The notes under the pieces are model-generated. The model did not search any database. It saw only the letters and a list, made by a program, of their open reading frames with translations, and had not been told where the DNA came from. Shown here piece after piece: positions 1-11,068 of a DNA stretch of 64,000 nucleotides. Each line of letters opens with the position of its first letter. Positions within the stretch are counted from its first letter, which is position 1. Location: the NCBI GenBank assembly GCA_964023275.1, contig OZ029914.1:34065424-34129423 (forward strand), read 5' to 3'. The stretch comes from Norana najaformis. Its lineage: Eukaryota > Annelida > Clitellata > Crassiclitellata > Hormogastridae. Both the position numbers and the translations under genes were made by a program.

Positions 1-362
1 TTCTCTCTCTCTCTTCTTGTCCTCTTCCCCAATGTATTGAACAGAAGGTTGTTCTTTTACTCTAATGTCTTTAATCGAAGACTGTAATTAATCTGCAGTA
101 AGACTGTAATTAATCTGTAGTTTCTACTCAATAAAATCTGCATCATATATTATCAGCCTATCGGCTATTGAACGATCAAGCCCAACCAGAGAAATCTTAG
201 ATGGGTTTCATATCTGTATTAAGCACATGGACTAGGCAGTATTTCATCTTGTCTTTGCGATATGGCTGAACTTGTGTTAGGCCCCATACCGTTTACAAGA
301 ACACCTGATTTATTTACGGGTGATACGTCGGCTTCAGCCTACCATGCGGGGCTTAGGCCTAC

Positions 363-512
363 CTTTGCTATTTCGAATTTGAAGGCGTCGAGGAAGTACT
401 TGGGTTGAGTGATGATCATCAGATAGAAGCTCCAGCTCCGACAGAAGTTGGCGACGATGATTGCATAGACTGGCATCGACGTCAAAAACGACTTCCAGGG
501 TGTCGGAACATT
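363..512 (-). CDS. SLC17 exon g: TM7
   Basis: The acceptor CTTGCAG precedes 512; the donor AAG|GTAGGC is at 363. Exactly 50 codons: [55 protein letters not shown] carries the conserved TM7 Arg of VGLUTs. The remaining C-terminal exons are beyond base 1. Confidence 0.93.
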
Positions 513-597
513 CTGCAAGCATCACTGTATGCATTCAATGACTACACCAGCGCATTAGAAGTTACTGTTGCTATTATTATTATTATTATTATTATTA

Positions 598-643
<46 letters not shown>

Positions 644-716
644 CCTCATCATCATCCTTAATTTATTAATATTGTTATTATTATTATTAGTAGTAGTATT
701 AGTATTAGTATTGTTA

Positions 717-763
<47 letters not shown>

Positions 764-3700
764 AATAATATTATTATTATTAATATTATACAACGTTTTT
801 CAACAGCGGCAGCAGTTTTATTTATGATTCAGGTTAAAGGGGAATGGTAAGGCACTCGTTTTAGCGAAGATACTGTGAAATGTGTCCTGGATGTGAAGAA
901 TCGACTGAAGCGGAAACGGAACCACACTAATCCAATGATAGAACACGACTTTAGACAACTCAGATTGCAATGCACAACATACCAGCTCTGAATGCTGGAG
1001 GACCGCGTCGCCTATCAAGGTGTATTCAAAACAGGAATTGGTGAACACTGTTTTGACAGATATCTTCAGTTAAGCACTGACCGATAGCAGCCATTACTGT
1101 ACATTTGTAGTTTCACTCTTACATTTTGTCTGATAAAGTGTATAATGAAAAACCAGCTAAATTAGTTTATTGCTTATTGCTGATTCTTAACATTTTCAGT
1201 TGTGTTAGTATTCTAATTGTTTCACTGCTGTCACTGATTTAGTGTAGCATTTTTTGTCTTATCTTTTCATGGCGTAATCAGTGTTCATCCTCCACATCTT
1301 TTGGAATGTACCAGTTATAGGTCTATGTACTGTTTATTCTGCGCCAACGTAATTGTCTGTTGTTTTCTATCACTACGCTTCTCTCTTTATCTCTCTCCCA
1401 CTCTCTGTCTCTCTCTCTGTTTCTCTCTTTCTCTCTCTCCCACTCTCTCTGTCTCTCTCTGTCGCTGTATGCGTGCCTGTGTCTGTCGCTGCCTCTATAA
1501 CCACAACCCACCCTAGCAGCTCCTCTCCTCCTTCTCTCTTTGGACAACCCCACAGACTTGTCGCAGCGCTCATGGATAAGCTGGTGCCCTGCGCTTATCT
1601 TAAAAGTAGCGCTTCATAAATTTCGAGTTTACGATTACGATTACATATGTCTGTCGATAAGCTAATTTATTCTGATGACTGCTATAGCGCTAGTATTCTT
1701 CTATATCGCCATAGCGTATAATACCACCTTATTGGATACACTAGATGTGTTTTCTCCAATGGTGCGTTCTATGTAGAGGCATTCCTCTCGACTGATACTC
1801 GAATGTCGGGCAGGACTTTCAGCCGAAAAGACCCACCAGATGACAAACCACAGCAGACCCAAAATACCTGGAATAATAATGTATGCCATATTCCCATTCA
1901 ACCGTCCATTTATCCATTCAGCCATTCATCCATCCATTCAGAATTTCAGACGCTTATCAGCGAAAATATTGCTCCGTTTAATCAAATTAACATATTAATT
2001 ATGACACGATTCTTAGAGAATCAAAACCAAATTCTTCTGCTTTGGCAACGTATGTCTTTAAACGGCTGACAGGCTAATAATAAGAGTCTGACAGACCAAG
2101 CTATAGAGAAAAGATCTAAACATTGGTTATAATACGTGCAGAACATAAGTTCAAGCAATGTGCGCTTATGATGTCTGCGAATCTAAACAATAGGTTCTCA
2201 AACAGCTTGTTCTCGGCGTCGTCTATGGCTAATTGTGTCTGGACTCACCGTAAAAGTAGAAGCACGATTCCCAGCCTAAGTAGTCTGTCATGATTCCTGA
2301 CAGTGGCATTCCCAAGACGGCACCAGCGTACGATCCTAAGACAGCGACACGCATCACTTGTCTGACGACGATAGACGGACAGGGTCTTATAAAAGTAGCG
2401 TCTTTAACGGCCGATTAAACGGAGATTAACCCTCTGGTCATAAGTTACGAAAGATCCGTTGTATACACTCGAAGGCAGATTCATGACAAATGTGTCTTTG
2501 ATCGTAGCATCGACAGAGTCGTTTTAGCTGAGTATGAGATGGCGCTGAGGTGGAGGAGAAGACGGAGGAAGGGAAGAAGGAAGAGAAGGAGGAGATAGAG
2601 GAGGAGGAGGAGAACAAGGAGGAAAAAGAGGACAAGCAGGTGGAAGAGGTTCATGCGTTCCGGATCGATGAACTTTTCAAAAGGATGCTGTTCATATTTA
2701 CTGTGAAATGTTGTGGTTCGTCAAAGTAAGCATGTTATATGCGCGTCAATATGGACTTCACAATCGAATATCGCAAATTCTAAATGCCTTTCATTAAGTG
2801 CTTTGGAGAAGGTAATGTATGTATGTATGTGTATATGCATGCTTTTATGTACGTATGTGTGGGTGTATGTATGTGTATGTGCGTATGTATGTGTATGAAT
2901 GTATGTATATATGTGTATGTGTACGTGTATGTATAATATATGTATGTATGCATAATATATGTATGTATGTATGTTTGTATTTATGCATATGAATGTATAC
3001 GTGTGTATGTATGTATGTATGTGTGTAGGTATGTATGTGTGTATATGTATGTATGTATAATATATGCATGTATGTATGTATCATGTATGTATGAATGTGT
3101 GTATGTGTATGTATGTATGTATATTTAGGCTATGTATTTAGGCTGTGTAAATGGGTGTAACTGGAATATAGGATATTAACATTGCGCGTTCACTGACTTT
3201 TAACTGAAGGCGCAGTATTAAGGTTCTTGAAGTGCTAAAGCATAGTTCTTCAAGTGTAAAAGGGGCGACAGCATCACGTGACTCATGTTGCTTCACCACA
3301 TGACAAAGTCAAGGCCAAGGATATTTGGATATAAGCTGCCTACCGCAAAACGACATCGTTGCCAATCGGGATCTTTCCAGAGGCGGAGCCCAGTGACGCC
3401 ATATTCCATGACATGCCGGATACGTCACGCCCTGTAACATACGAATTACACATTATCTAAAGTGATACCATACATGTAATAGACTGTGTGTCCTAAACTA
3501 TATACAGCCTAGTTGTGCATATGTAATAGGTGTATCTGTATATATGGTCGATACTAATACATATGCACAGAGAAAGAGAAAGAGTCAGAGATAGACAGAC
3601 AGACATACAGACAGAGTGAGACAGAGTGAGACAGAGCGAGACAGACCGACAGAGAGGAGCAGTCCCCCATAAAGCTAAACCTGGGATAGAGTCATAGGTA

Positions 3701-4092
3701 TGAAGTTCTCAGGACATTAGAGTTGGCGGCCAGTCCTCTCCCTCGCCGCCTGTTCTTCTGACTGACAGTGTGCGGTCGTTGAACCCATTCTCTAGCTGAG
3801 TTCGCCAGAAAGTTGGAGTAGTAGAGCAGAAATCTTGAAGTCTTTCTTTCCTGGTGGAAATTTTAACACCCGACTTATGGGTTGTCAGTCCAGCGCGCTA
3901 ACCCACTTCAGTGACTAAACTATTGCGTATATTAATATAAAATAATAATAGTAATAAATTTAATAATTATAAAATAATAATAATAATATTATTACTAATT
4001 ATTTTTCAACTTACCCTTTGGATATAATCTTCCGGGTTAAAAAATTATTAATATTATTAATTATTATTGTTGTTGTTATTATTATTTATTTG

Positions 4093-4160
<68 letters not shown>

Positions 4161-7100
4161 TGGGAGCGCTCCTGAGTAGTTTGTTCTGAAAGAGGCGTTA
4201 TATAAATTGACAAATACAAAAATATAATATAAAGTACAGAGTCGTGTATGCATACATAGCCTGCATCGAGCATGGCAGGAAGTCACGTGACTGTCTTTTT
4301 TCCCGCCAGTGTCGTTACCTGTAGCTACGAAGCAGACGATCGTCTAAAAACCTGAGACAGGACAGGAAGTCGAGTCGATCTATTGATCTATGTCTTCTTC
4401 CGATCGCCTTTAACCCCCTTCCTCTTCTTCTTCTCTCCCTTCTTCTTTCCCCTTCTTCTCCCCTTCTTCTCCTTCTTCTTTACCTTCTTCCCCTTTTTTC
4501 TTCGTCCCTCGACTGCCTTTCATGACAGATCGCCTTCAGGACTGCCACTACGTTTCATCATCTCTCAAATTCACTATATATATATATACATATATATACA
4601 TATATATACATATATATACATATATATACATATATATATGTATATATATATATATGGTGCATATACGCATATAACGACTTTTTCGCGTGCAACTTGTAAT
4701 ATTAGTGCGCACTCTTTTTCCTCGCGCCGTCGGACAATATTATCGATGATGCGCCATGCGTCTGCGTATTCGCATGTGGTATTACTGCGCGTTTTTGTAG
4801 CGCCAGTATTTCACCCAGAGGGGACATATGGGTGATTATTCTCATTATGCACCTGCTTTGATCAGGTTTTGTTGGACGGATGTTATCGATCCGATAGTAC
4901 GAAGACCCGATTTGGCTAGACGGTCTTTTCTCGTCACGCGAGGCCCTTGCCGCCCTATCTAAGTGAAATCGTTACATGTTAACCGTCTTGAAAAGTGAGC
5001 GAACGACAGACAGGTCATAACCTCTGAGTTAGCCTCAAGAGATGCATGGCCAGTGCATATGCCCCCCCCCCCCCGCAGATCGGAGTTCCAGCTGATTGAA
5101 TAGGAGTTACGTGCATCCCGTGGGATAGGCCTAATTAGAGCACAGGACAAGATAAATCAATTGGGGGCTCAGAGACCACCGCAGTCTCTGTGCCGTGAAT
5201 GTGACCTTTCCCAGCCGGTTATTTCTGATAAAATGACGGACATTTTAGTCCGATGTAATTCGCAAAAATTGACATTTTGCTGTATACCATTTCATAATTT
5301 TACATCTACCGAATAAGCCGTATATCCGTATTATTGATCTATCATTGTGATATATATTCATGGGCGCCTCCACCAGTGGGGCCAAGGGATGGACCCAGGA
5401 TTTCAGCAGAGGGGCCATATGACCATCGGGGAGTGCGAACCTAATGATAGATTCAGATATGTCACATCAGATACTTGGACTTTGTAGCGCTTTCCTTTCA
5501 GGGTCTGACTGGTCACTGCAACACCAGACTCAGATAGGGTTAATGTTATACAGCGAAAGTCTTAGTCTAGGGTGGCCTTCCTTGCCGTCTGGTCTTCCCA
5601 CCGACAGTAGACCGTCAGTATATACATACTCATTTTCGGCTTATAGCTGAGTTCGACAGATAATGCAAGTGAAGCAGTATTCTCTAAAATCATTCTGCCC
5701 CGGCAGGGATTAATGTTAAACCCCCAACATCTGGGTGACAATCTAACACGTTAACCACTAGACTATCCCACCCATTGGACAAAAAGCCACGGCCATGATA
5801 TACATGTAAAATGTCAATTAAAATATTATCGAAGCAGTCCATTAGGCAAGTATGTTAATAATAATTATCGAAGCAGTCCATTAGGCAAGTATGTTAATTA
5901 TACTTATCGAAGCAGTCCATTAGGCAAGTATGTTAATAATAATTATCGAAGCAGTCCATTAGGCAAGTATGTTAATTATACTTATCGAAGCAGTCCAATA
6001 GGCAAGCCCATCACAACTGTATTGCACAATATTTAGTAGTACTCGTCAGTAATTTAGCAACTCGACAACCTTTCTTTGCAACATTAACGATCTGCCACCG
6101 CATGTGCCACCCAAAACAGTTACAACCTGAAACGAACCGCTACTGACCTCGACCAGGCCTTGGAGAATCCGTACGAACATGACAAGACCGTAATGGACCC
6201 TACAGGCGCCGGGTAGAAGAAGGTTCAGAAAGGCTGAGACGGCAATCGCCGTGCCAAATATCCTGAATACAAAACACACAGATAGAATTCACGGATTGCA
6301 ACATGCATTTTAAACTTCGTAAGGAAATCTGTTGAAAAAACAATCAAATAAGGCGTTTGCATCGATTCCTTTATTAATCAAACTGGAGACCTGTTTGCGC
6401 AAACGGACTAATAAATCATGCAACTCTAAAACGGAACTTCGTAATGGATGAATATTTGTGCATCATATATATTATAAACTGATTACTGCGTTTTCAGTCA
6501 AGTTTTCAGTCGAGTGTAGAAAAGGCATTTTCGATAATATCATGGCCCCACGAGACTAAGAATCCTTTAATGAATCCATTGCAGTCAATCAATATGAGAC
6601 AATCTGAGGTAGCATGTCATAAATAATATAAAATATGCAAAAAGTTGGTTGTTCGCTTCTTCAATTTCAGGATGTGATTTTATGTTCCTCGTGCACATAG
6701 GGAAAGATCTTCTATACTAATCTAATCTGTAAAGTGTATAGATTAGATTAGTATAGAAAACAATTGTTCGTCAGTGTAAACTCCAATCGCGTCGTTATGG
6801 TAACGCACATTAAGGCAACAACTGATGGACGCTGCAAGCAAATATTTAATTTGGAAGACACGATTCTTTGCACAGAACCAGTTGAGATGTAGACCTAAGA
6901 TGAAGATGTAGACGTATATATATATATAGGTCTATATATACATATAACATTATATACTCAAATATGTATTTATAGACGAGTAAATGTGGGTGGAAAATAC
7001 CAGCCATATATTTCGGAGGATTGGAGATCTAAGAAACGGTCAGAAGTGTTTCGGGTAAACCCACACCTCCTACAGTTGTTGACCACTTCTTACCTGCATC

Positions 7101-9727
7101 AGTCCTTCGATTAGGTTTCCTCGAGCTGTCCATCATAATTTCAACTGTTGTCACTAATCAATTAACGCTACTGTCAAAAAAACGTGATTTTCCATGTCAT
7201 TTACCTGTTAGCAGGCAACCTGGAGGCCAGGTATCCACCAGGAATCTGAGTGACAAGGTAACCCCAGAAGAAAGAACTATCCACGATTCCAATGGTGCCA
7301 GGTGTCCAATCAAACTCCGGCTTCTACATAACAGTGAAACAAGGCTTCATATAGCCAACTGGTAACTAACACAGCACAGTGCTAAAGTGACCCCGGAAGT
7401 GTTTAAAAGTTGCGTGAGCCAACCTCAGTCAAGTACAGACGTAAGGTGGACAACATTATACATTGTATTCGATATAATCTATAAGAATAGGTAGATTTCT
7501 CCGTTGCCCAAAATAGTTGTGTGAGCATGCTATGGCTCGGCGTCACAGAGCCAAAACTATAAAAAATTCTACATAGAATTATAAATATTATACATAATCG
7601 AGAACCAGAATTATGGGCAATTAGAAGGAGCTGGAATGACGTAGAAGAATTCCAAGAGGGCGACATTCTATTCTGAACCTGAAAAACACTGTGGTTCCGG
7701 ATGTAAGTCTATACAGGGTAGCGCTATATGCGCAGCTTTTCTGCAGCAAACCCGGTGCTGAACAAACGAAATGCTTTGAACAGTTTCGTGTGGCCATGCT
7801 TCTAGGCCTACTTCCACATGTGCTGTTGGAAGTACAAGCAGGGCGAAATGACCTGTTCAGAAGCGGCGTATTAACTTAGTCAACGTGTATTGTTCGTAGA
7901 ATTCTAACACTGCCACTCCCACTCACAATAACACTACCCGCTAGTACTAGCACTAACACTAACAACAGTAAGAACACTTACTAACTGCCTCACACTACCA
8001 GTAGAACTAACAATAGCAATACTACTACTACTATTATACTTTATTACTATTACTACATGCATACATACATGCATACACACATACATGAATACATACATAC
8101 ATACATACATACAAACAAAGCCTGTACCGTACTTCCGCCTGCGGCATCATTCAAAGGCCCGATTTGCTCTTGCAATTGTCTTAATGCAAATGAGAAATTA
8201 TTTCAATGCTTCTGCTACCATAAAGCTAAGTCGCAAAGACAAATGCACGACCATTTGCATTGATGATGCCAACATGCATGTAGGCCCATATAAATTTATG
8301 TGCATTTAAATATATATCATTGTATACATATATACAGATATGTATGCACGTACATACACACATATATATGCAATATATGTATATATACACATATATATAT
8401 ATACATATATACGAGAGAATGACGGCGGTGGGGGAGGGTGCAGTTGAAAGACACGAGGGATAATGGTCACGGTGGTGAAGGCGGAGGAGGATTCAGCAGC
8501 AGAAACTCATCAGTCATTCAGCCGTGAATTGGCGCGTCGCTCTGGCACAACGGAACTTCATCGATATTGCTAATGAGCTGGCTTCAAGCCTATTATTAAA
8601 CATATCGATCAACACGGGCATGACACGCACCATTGATTTGCGAATTCAGTCTAGCATGACCACATCACCGCTTCGTCCGTATGTAATTCATAGATGCATT
8701 ACATGCACAGCTATATGTATATATGACGCTATATATATAACAGTGCTTGCGCTATATATATAGCGCAAGAACTATTGTATATATAGCTCCATATATATAT
8801 ATATAGCGCAAGCACTGTTGTATTTGTTGTAATTCATTGTGTATCCAGACTTGGTGCATATAAACATTGTCTGGCTGCTTCAGAGGCAGATAATTTAGCG
8901 ATGAGAAGAGTGCCCCACTCCCATTTGCTGCCATGCCCCATGCGCTTTAACTACTAATTAATTGCTCATCAAATTAATGAGTTATTTTATTAACTTCTCT
9001 TAGCAGTTGGTATATTATTGTTTGTAGTGTTATGACACGCACTGTTGTCCACGTTGTTGTTGTTGTGTTTGATGGTGGTGGTGGTGGTGGAGGTTGTTGT
9101 TGTTGTTGCAGTGTTTGATGGTGATGGTGGTGGTGGTGATGATGATGATGATGATGACGGTAATGATGATGACGATGCCGACAGTAGTGGAGTCTTGTTT
9201 ATGCTCTTACTGCTGCTGCTGATGGTGAACGAATTCGATGTTGTTGTTTTGCTGCTGTTGATGATTATGTTGATGATAAAGAATACCTGATGATGATGGA
9301 TGTGGTAGTGATGATTATGATGATGATAATGATGATGAAGACGACGACGATGATGATGTTGAGACTGGCCTTCATGAATGTCGTGTTTCCGTCGCTCAGC
9401 GTCCGGTTGCTGGTCATCTGGAGGACGGCCACTCCCATGTTGCATCGGATGCCAAACGAAATGCAGAAGCCGACGCTGCTCAGCAAAGCCATCTGGAACC
9501 GAGTGCTGCATATCTGCCCCGAGCAGCAGCCTCCACAGCAGCCCTTCCCTTTGGCCACAGGTTGTCCAGTGGTCGAGATGCTCTTGGTCAGCTGCTGGAC
9601 CTTGGGAGAATCAATGGACCATGACTTTCCGCTAGTAGCATGGACTTCTTCGTCCGCCTCCTCCTCATCCAGGTGACCGTAGCCGACAGACGACGATGGC
9701 TGGTCGCTTTCGTGCTTCTCGGTCAAA
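363..9727 (-). CDS. VGlut: Vesicular glutamate transporter-like SLC17 gene, 7 internal exons (partial)
   Basis: SLC17/MFS organic anion transporter; VGLUTs load glutamate into synaptic vesicles using the vesicle membrane potential. Minus-strand exons: 9370-9727, 7205-7323, 6148-6262, 3344-3431, 2249-2335, 1728-1867, 363-512. All phases join, giving about 352 codons. The assembled order follows VGLUT: acidic, Cys-containing cytosolic N-terminus; TM1 with [15 protein letters not shown]; a lumenal loop with NRT and NTT glycosylation motifs; [48 protein letters not shown] and [33 protein letters not shown]; and [27 protein letters not shown] and FCRSW favour VGLUT over sialin. The Arg and Glu of [10 protein letters not shown] are kept, but the His before SFFWGY is Asp. 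The start codon must lie to the right of 9727 and was not found; the C-terminal TM segments lie left of base 1. It may be a VGLUT paralogue rather than the true neuronal VGLUT. Confidence 0.93.
513..1727 (-). other. SLC17 intron with (ATT)n and CT-rich tracts
   Basis: It holds an interrupted (ATT)n tract at about 572-790, a CT-rich tract at about 1378-1462 and, near 1600-1650, a short plus-strand repeat tail (GCGCTTCATAAATTTCGAG followed by ACGATT repeats). That tail matches the 3' ends of LINE/SINE copies elsewhere in the window. No exon is seen. Confidence 0.7.
1728..1867 (-). CDS. SLC17 exon f: TM6 and central cytosolic loop
   Basis: The acceptor TTCCAG precedes 1867; the donor is AAG|GTGGTA. 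It encodes (G)[20 protein letters not shown] then [19 protein letters not shown] and a Ser/Asn-rich end. The ESPA-H-SIS-EE-YIE-IGE pattern is the usual SLC17 central loop. Confidence 0.92.
2249..2335 (-). CDS. SLC17 exon e: TM5
   Basis: The acceptor CTGTCTTAG precedes 2335; the donor ACG|GTGAGT is a strong consensus. It encodes (G)[20 protein letters not shown] and then WESCFYFY. The open frame extends further upstream, but only this acceptor restores the phase left by exon d and the family motif SFCGSYAGAV. Confidence 0.91.
2815..3125. repeat. (TATG)n microsatellite
   Basis: About 310 bp of imperfect TATG/TGTA repeats lie inside the SLC17 intron between 2336 and 3343. The open frames on both strands here come from the tetranucleotide repeat and are not genes. 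Confidence 0.95.
3344..3431 (-). CDS. SLC17 exon d: cytosolic loop and start of TM5
   Basis: The acceptor is TTACAG before 3431; the donor GCG|GTAGGC is at 3344. It encodes [26 protein letters not shown] and SFC, then one base that completes Gly in the next exon. This is too short to be picked up by ORF length, but each residue block is diagnostic for SLC17 VGLUTs. Confidence 0.92.
3661..3920 (-). mobile_element. tRNA-derived SINE, copy 1
   Basis: On the minus strand the head at about 3860-3920 reads like a tRNA: A-box-like TTAGCGCGCTGGACT, then a degenerate B box (GGGTGTTAAAAT). The body contains CTGGCGAACTCAGCT and a run resembling the copy at 5.5-5.8 kb. The two copies are diverged, so this is an old family. 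It lies inside an SLC17 intron. Confidence 0.6.
3920..4165. repeat. AT-rich and (ATT)n tract
   Basis: AT-rich DNA ends in an (ATT)n run at about 4095-4160, inside an SLC17 intron. Just to its right is a short repeat tail with AGAGGCGTTATATAAATTG, a motif seen in other repeat 3' ends of the window. Confidence 0.8.
4418..4665. repeat. CTT-rich tract and (TATATACA)n
   Basis: A pyrimidine tract at about 4418-4500 is followed by TATATACA repeats at about 4574-4660. Both are inside an SLC17 intron. The open plus-strand frame here is repeat-derived. Confidence 0.9.
5340..5440. repeat. Short dispersed repeat remnant
   Basis: It contains GGGCGCCTCCACCAGTGGGG and a following GATGGACCCAGGATTTCAGC segment. 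It resembles a common type of invertebrate interspersed repeat with a 'ggatccaggattt' core. Family assignment is from memory and weak. Confidence 0.3.
5465..5775 (-). mobile_element. tRNA-derived SINE, copy 2
   Basis: The minus-strand head at about 5695-5775 has an A-box-like AGTCTAGTGGTTAACGTG and a B-box-like GGGTTTAACATTAATCCC. The body contains GTCGAACTCAGCTATAAG, parallel to GGCGAACTCAGCTAGAG in the copy at 3.7-3.9 kb, and the same order of later motifs. Same orientation, 1.8 kb apart, in one intron. Confidence 0.65.
5822..6010. repeat. 39-bp tandem array, 5 copies
   Basis: The motif GAAGCAGTCCATTAGGCAAG recurs at 5831, 5870, 5909, 5948 and 5987, an exact 39-bp period. Spacers alternate between ATAATAATT and ATTATACTT forms, so the real unit is a 78-bp dimer. 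The last copy has CCAATAGGC. It sits next to SLC17 exon c. Confidence 0.92.
6148..6262 (-). CDS. SLC17 exon c: TM3-TM4 region
   Basis: The acceptor is TATTCAG before 6262; the donor is GAG|GTCAGT. It encodes [20 protein letters not shown] then [18 protein letters not shown]. The Arg and Glu in this helix correspond to the substrate-transport residues of mammalian VGLUT2 (Arg184, Glu191). Confidence 0.93.
6710..6758. repeat. Perfect 19-bp inverted repeat
   Basis: Arms 6710-6728 and 6740-6758 are perfect reverse complements (core CTATACTAATCTAATCT) with an 11-base loop. It lies inside the SLC17 intron between exons c and b. There is no terminator-type poly-T and no known RNA family is recognised. 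Confidence 0.85.
7205..7323 (-). CDS. SLC17 exon b: TM2 region
   Basis: The acceptor ATGTAG precedes 7323 and the donor is ACAG|GTAAAT at 7205. It reads [20 protein letters not shown] and then [19 protein letters not shown], ending in phase 2. It matches VGLUT TM2 except that the residue two before SFFWGY is Asp where VGLUTs have His. Confidence 0.93.
7870..8110. repeat. AC-rich imperfect tract and (CATA)n
   Basis: Imperfect ACTA/CTA-type repeats at about 7910-8050 pass into (CATA)n at about 8055-8112. Intronic to the SLC17 gene. The region from 7324 to 9369 otherwise shows no exon. Confidence 0.75.
8739..8819. repeat. Nested inverted repeat with 24-bp palindrome
   Basis: Arms 8739-8762 and 8796-8819 are reverse complements (AACAGTGCTTGCGCTATATA on the left). 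The left arm overlaps a perfect 24-bp palindrome at 8746-8769 centred on GCGCTATATATATAGCGC. Two alternative hairpins are possible. Intronic. Confidence 0.85.
9055..9362. repeat. (GGT)n/(GAT)n trinucleotide tract
   Basis: Imperfect GTT, GGT and GAT repeats abut SLC17 exon a at its 3' side. Long Asn/Ser/Asp-rich open frames here are repeat-derived. The tract begins within about 10 bases of the expected splice donor of exon a. Confidence 0.9.
9370..9727 (-). CDS. SLC17 exon a: N-terminus, TM1, lumenal loop
   Basis: The acceptor is CTTCAG before base 9727. One base plus 119 codons are read. The exon encodes an acidic run (DEEEADEE), a Cys cluster ([12 protein letters not shown]), TM1 with [15 protein letters not shown] and a lumenal loop with N-glycosylation motifs NRT and NTT. 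It ends at Met-Lys, directly joinable to KPEFDW of the next exon. The only phase-correct donor there starts GC, not GT. The open frame continues to 9825 but that part looks intronic. Confidence 0.88.
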
Positions 9728-10133
9728 CTGAAGGACAAGAAACAATGGATTAAGCAGAGACTAGGAGCTTCCTGTTGTTTTACGTTATAGTTTGGGTTTC
9801 CACACGAACTTTTAACTATGGCCAACTGTTGGAAGAAACTTCTGTTTATGTTGCTAATATGGGTTTTATGTTAAACATAATAAAATATATAATGTATATA
9901 CTTATGGGTAGAATATAGAGTCATCAGAAGATAGATTACGAGAGAAGCAGACAGATTAAGAAACAGACAGAGCGAGTGTGAAAGAGAGCGAGCGATAATT
10001 AGGGAAGAGAGAGTTGACAGTTGATGAAAAAGAGATTGGAGACAGAGGGAGAATGAGAAGACAGGGGGAAGATGAACATTTGTCAGATGTTGTATGGAGA
10101 AACGCTGTACGGACAAAGAAAAAAGTGGCGACG

Positions 10134-10167
<34 letters not shown>

Positions 10168-10850
10168 GATAGGGAAGAGCGCTTGTATGGTGTTGCATGG
10201 AGAAAGAAACAGACGTTTCCGACAACTGGCGTGACTTCTTATAAAGCACGACCATTTGGCGGATGAGAAAGAAGCGAGGAGGTATAGAGAGAGAAGGAGA
10301 AGAATAATTCGCTTATTTATACGACGTCCGACCGAGTCATCAGCTCAGACGTCCCTCGTTTAGTGTTCGAGGGAGAGACTGGATCTGGTCAGTTGGAGAG
10401 TCATAACAGCTCGGCCGACCCATCCCGTTGTCATGCAGGCAAAGGATCCATCCTATAGCCTCCACAACCTGTTCATAAGTGATCTACTGCATGGCTCGTT
10501 GTTTGTGGCATGCTTCGATTCAATGTATATATGCCACATGTGGGTGTATGTGTGTGTTTGTGGATGGGCCGCAGAGGGCGACGCAGTCATCACGGAGTCC
10601 TCTATAGCCTACATGTTGTGGACTATATCTTCGTTAGTTCGCAACGTGTAGACAACAATCCTTATGCCCCTTCCTAGAATTGCGTTTGTTGATGTTGTTA
10701 AGAAATCAAAGAATTTACTGCATGAACGCCTTTCTTGTCTCCTTCTGATGCTTGTTGTCACTTTTGATCTGTCACTTTCTCATTCTGCTTTCCTCCGTCT
10801 ATCCGTACCTTCCGCTCTCCTTCCCTCTTACACTCACTCCCACATGTATA
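9728..10850. other. Region upstream of visible SLC17 exons
   Basis: AG-rich DNA with a (GACA)n run at about 10135-10165 and CT/GA-rich stretches. The SLC17 start-codon exon should lie here or further right, but no convincing minus-strand ATG exon with a donor in the right phase was found. Confidence 0.5.

Positions 10851-11068
<218 letters not shown>

Noticed and set aside
542..827. Long Ile/Asn/Leu-rich frames on both strands
   Set aside because: They are translations of an (ATT)n microsatellite.
2335..2361. Longer version of transporter exon e
   Set aside because: Using the upstream acceptor breaks the phase with exon d and loses the SFCGSYAGAV motif.
9265..9825. 186-codon frame taken as a complete gene
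   Set aside because: Only 9370-9727 is transporter coding. The start Met and C-terminal Ile/Thr run are intron translation.
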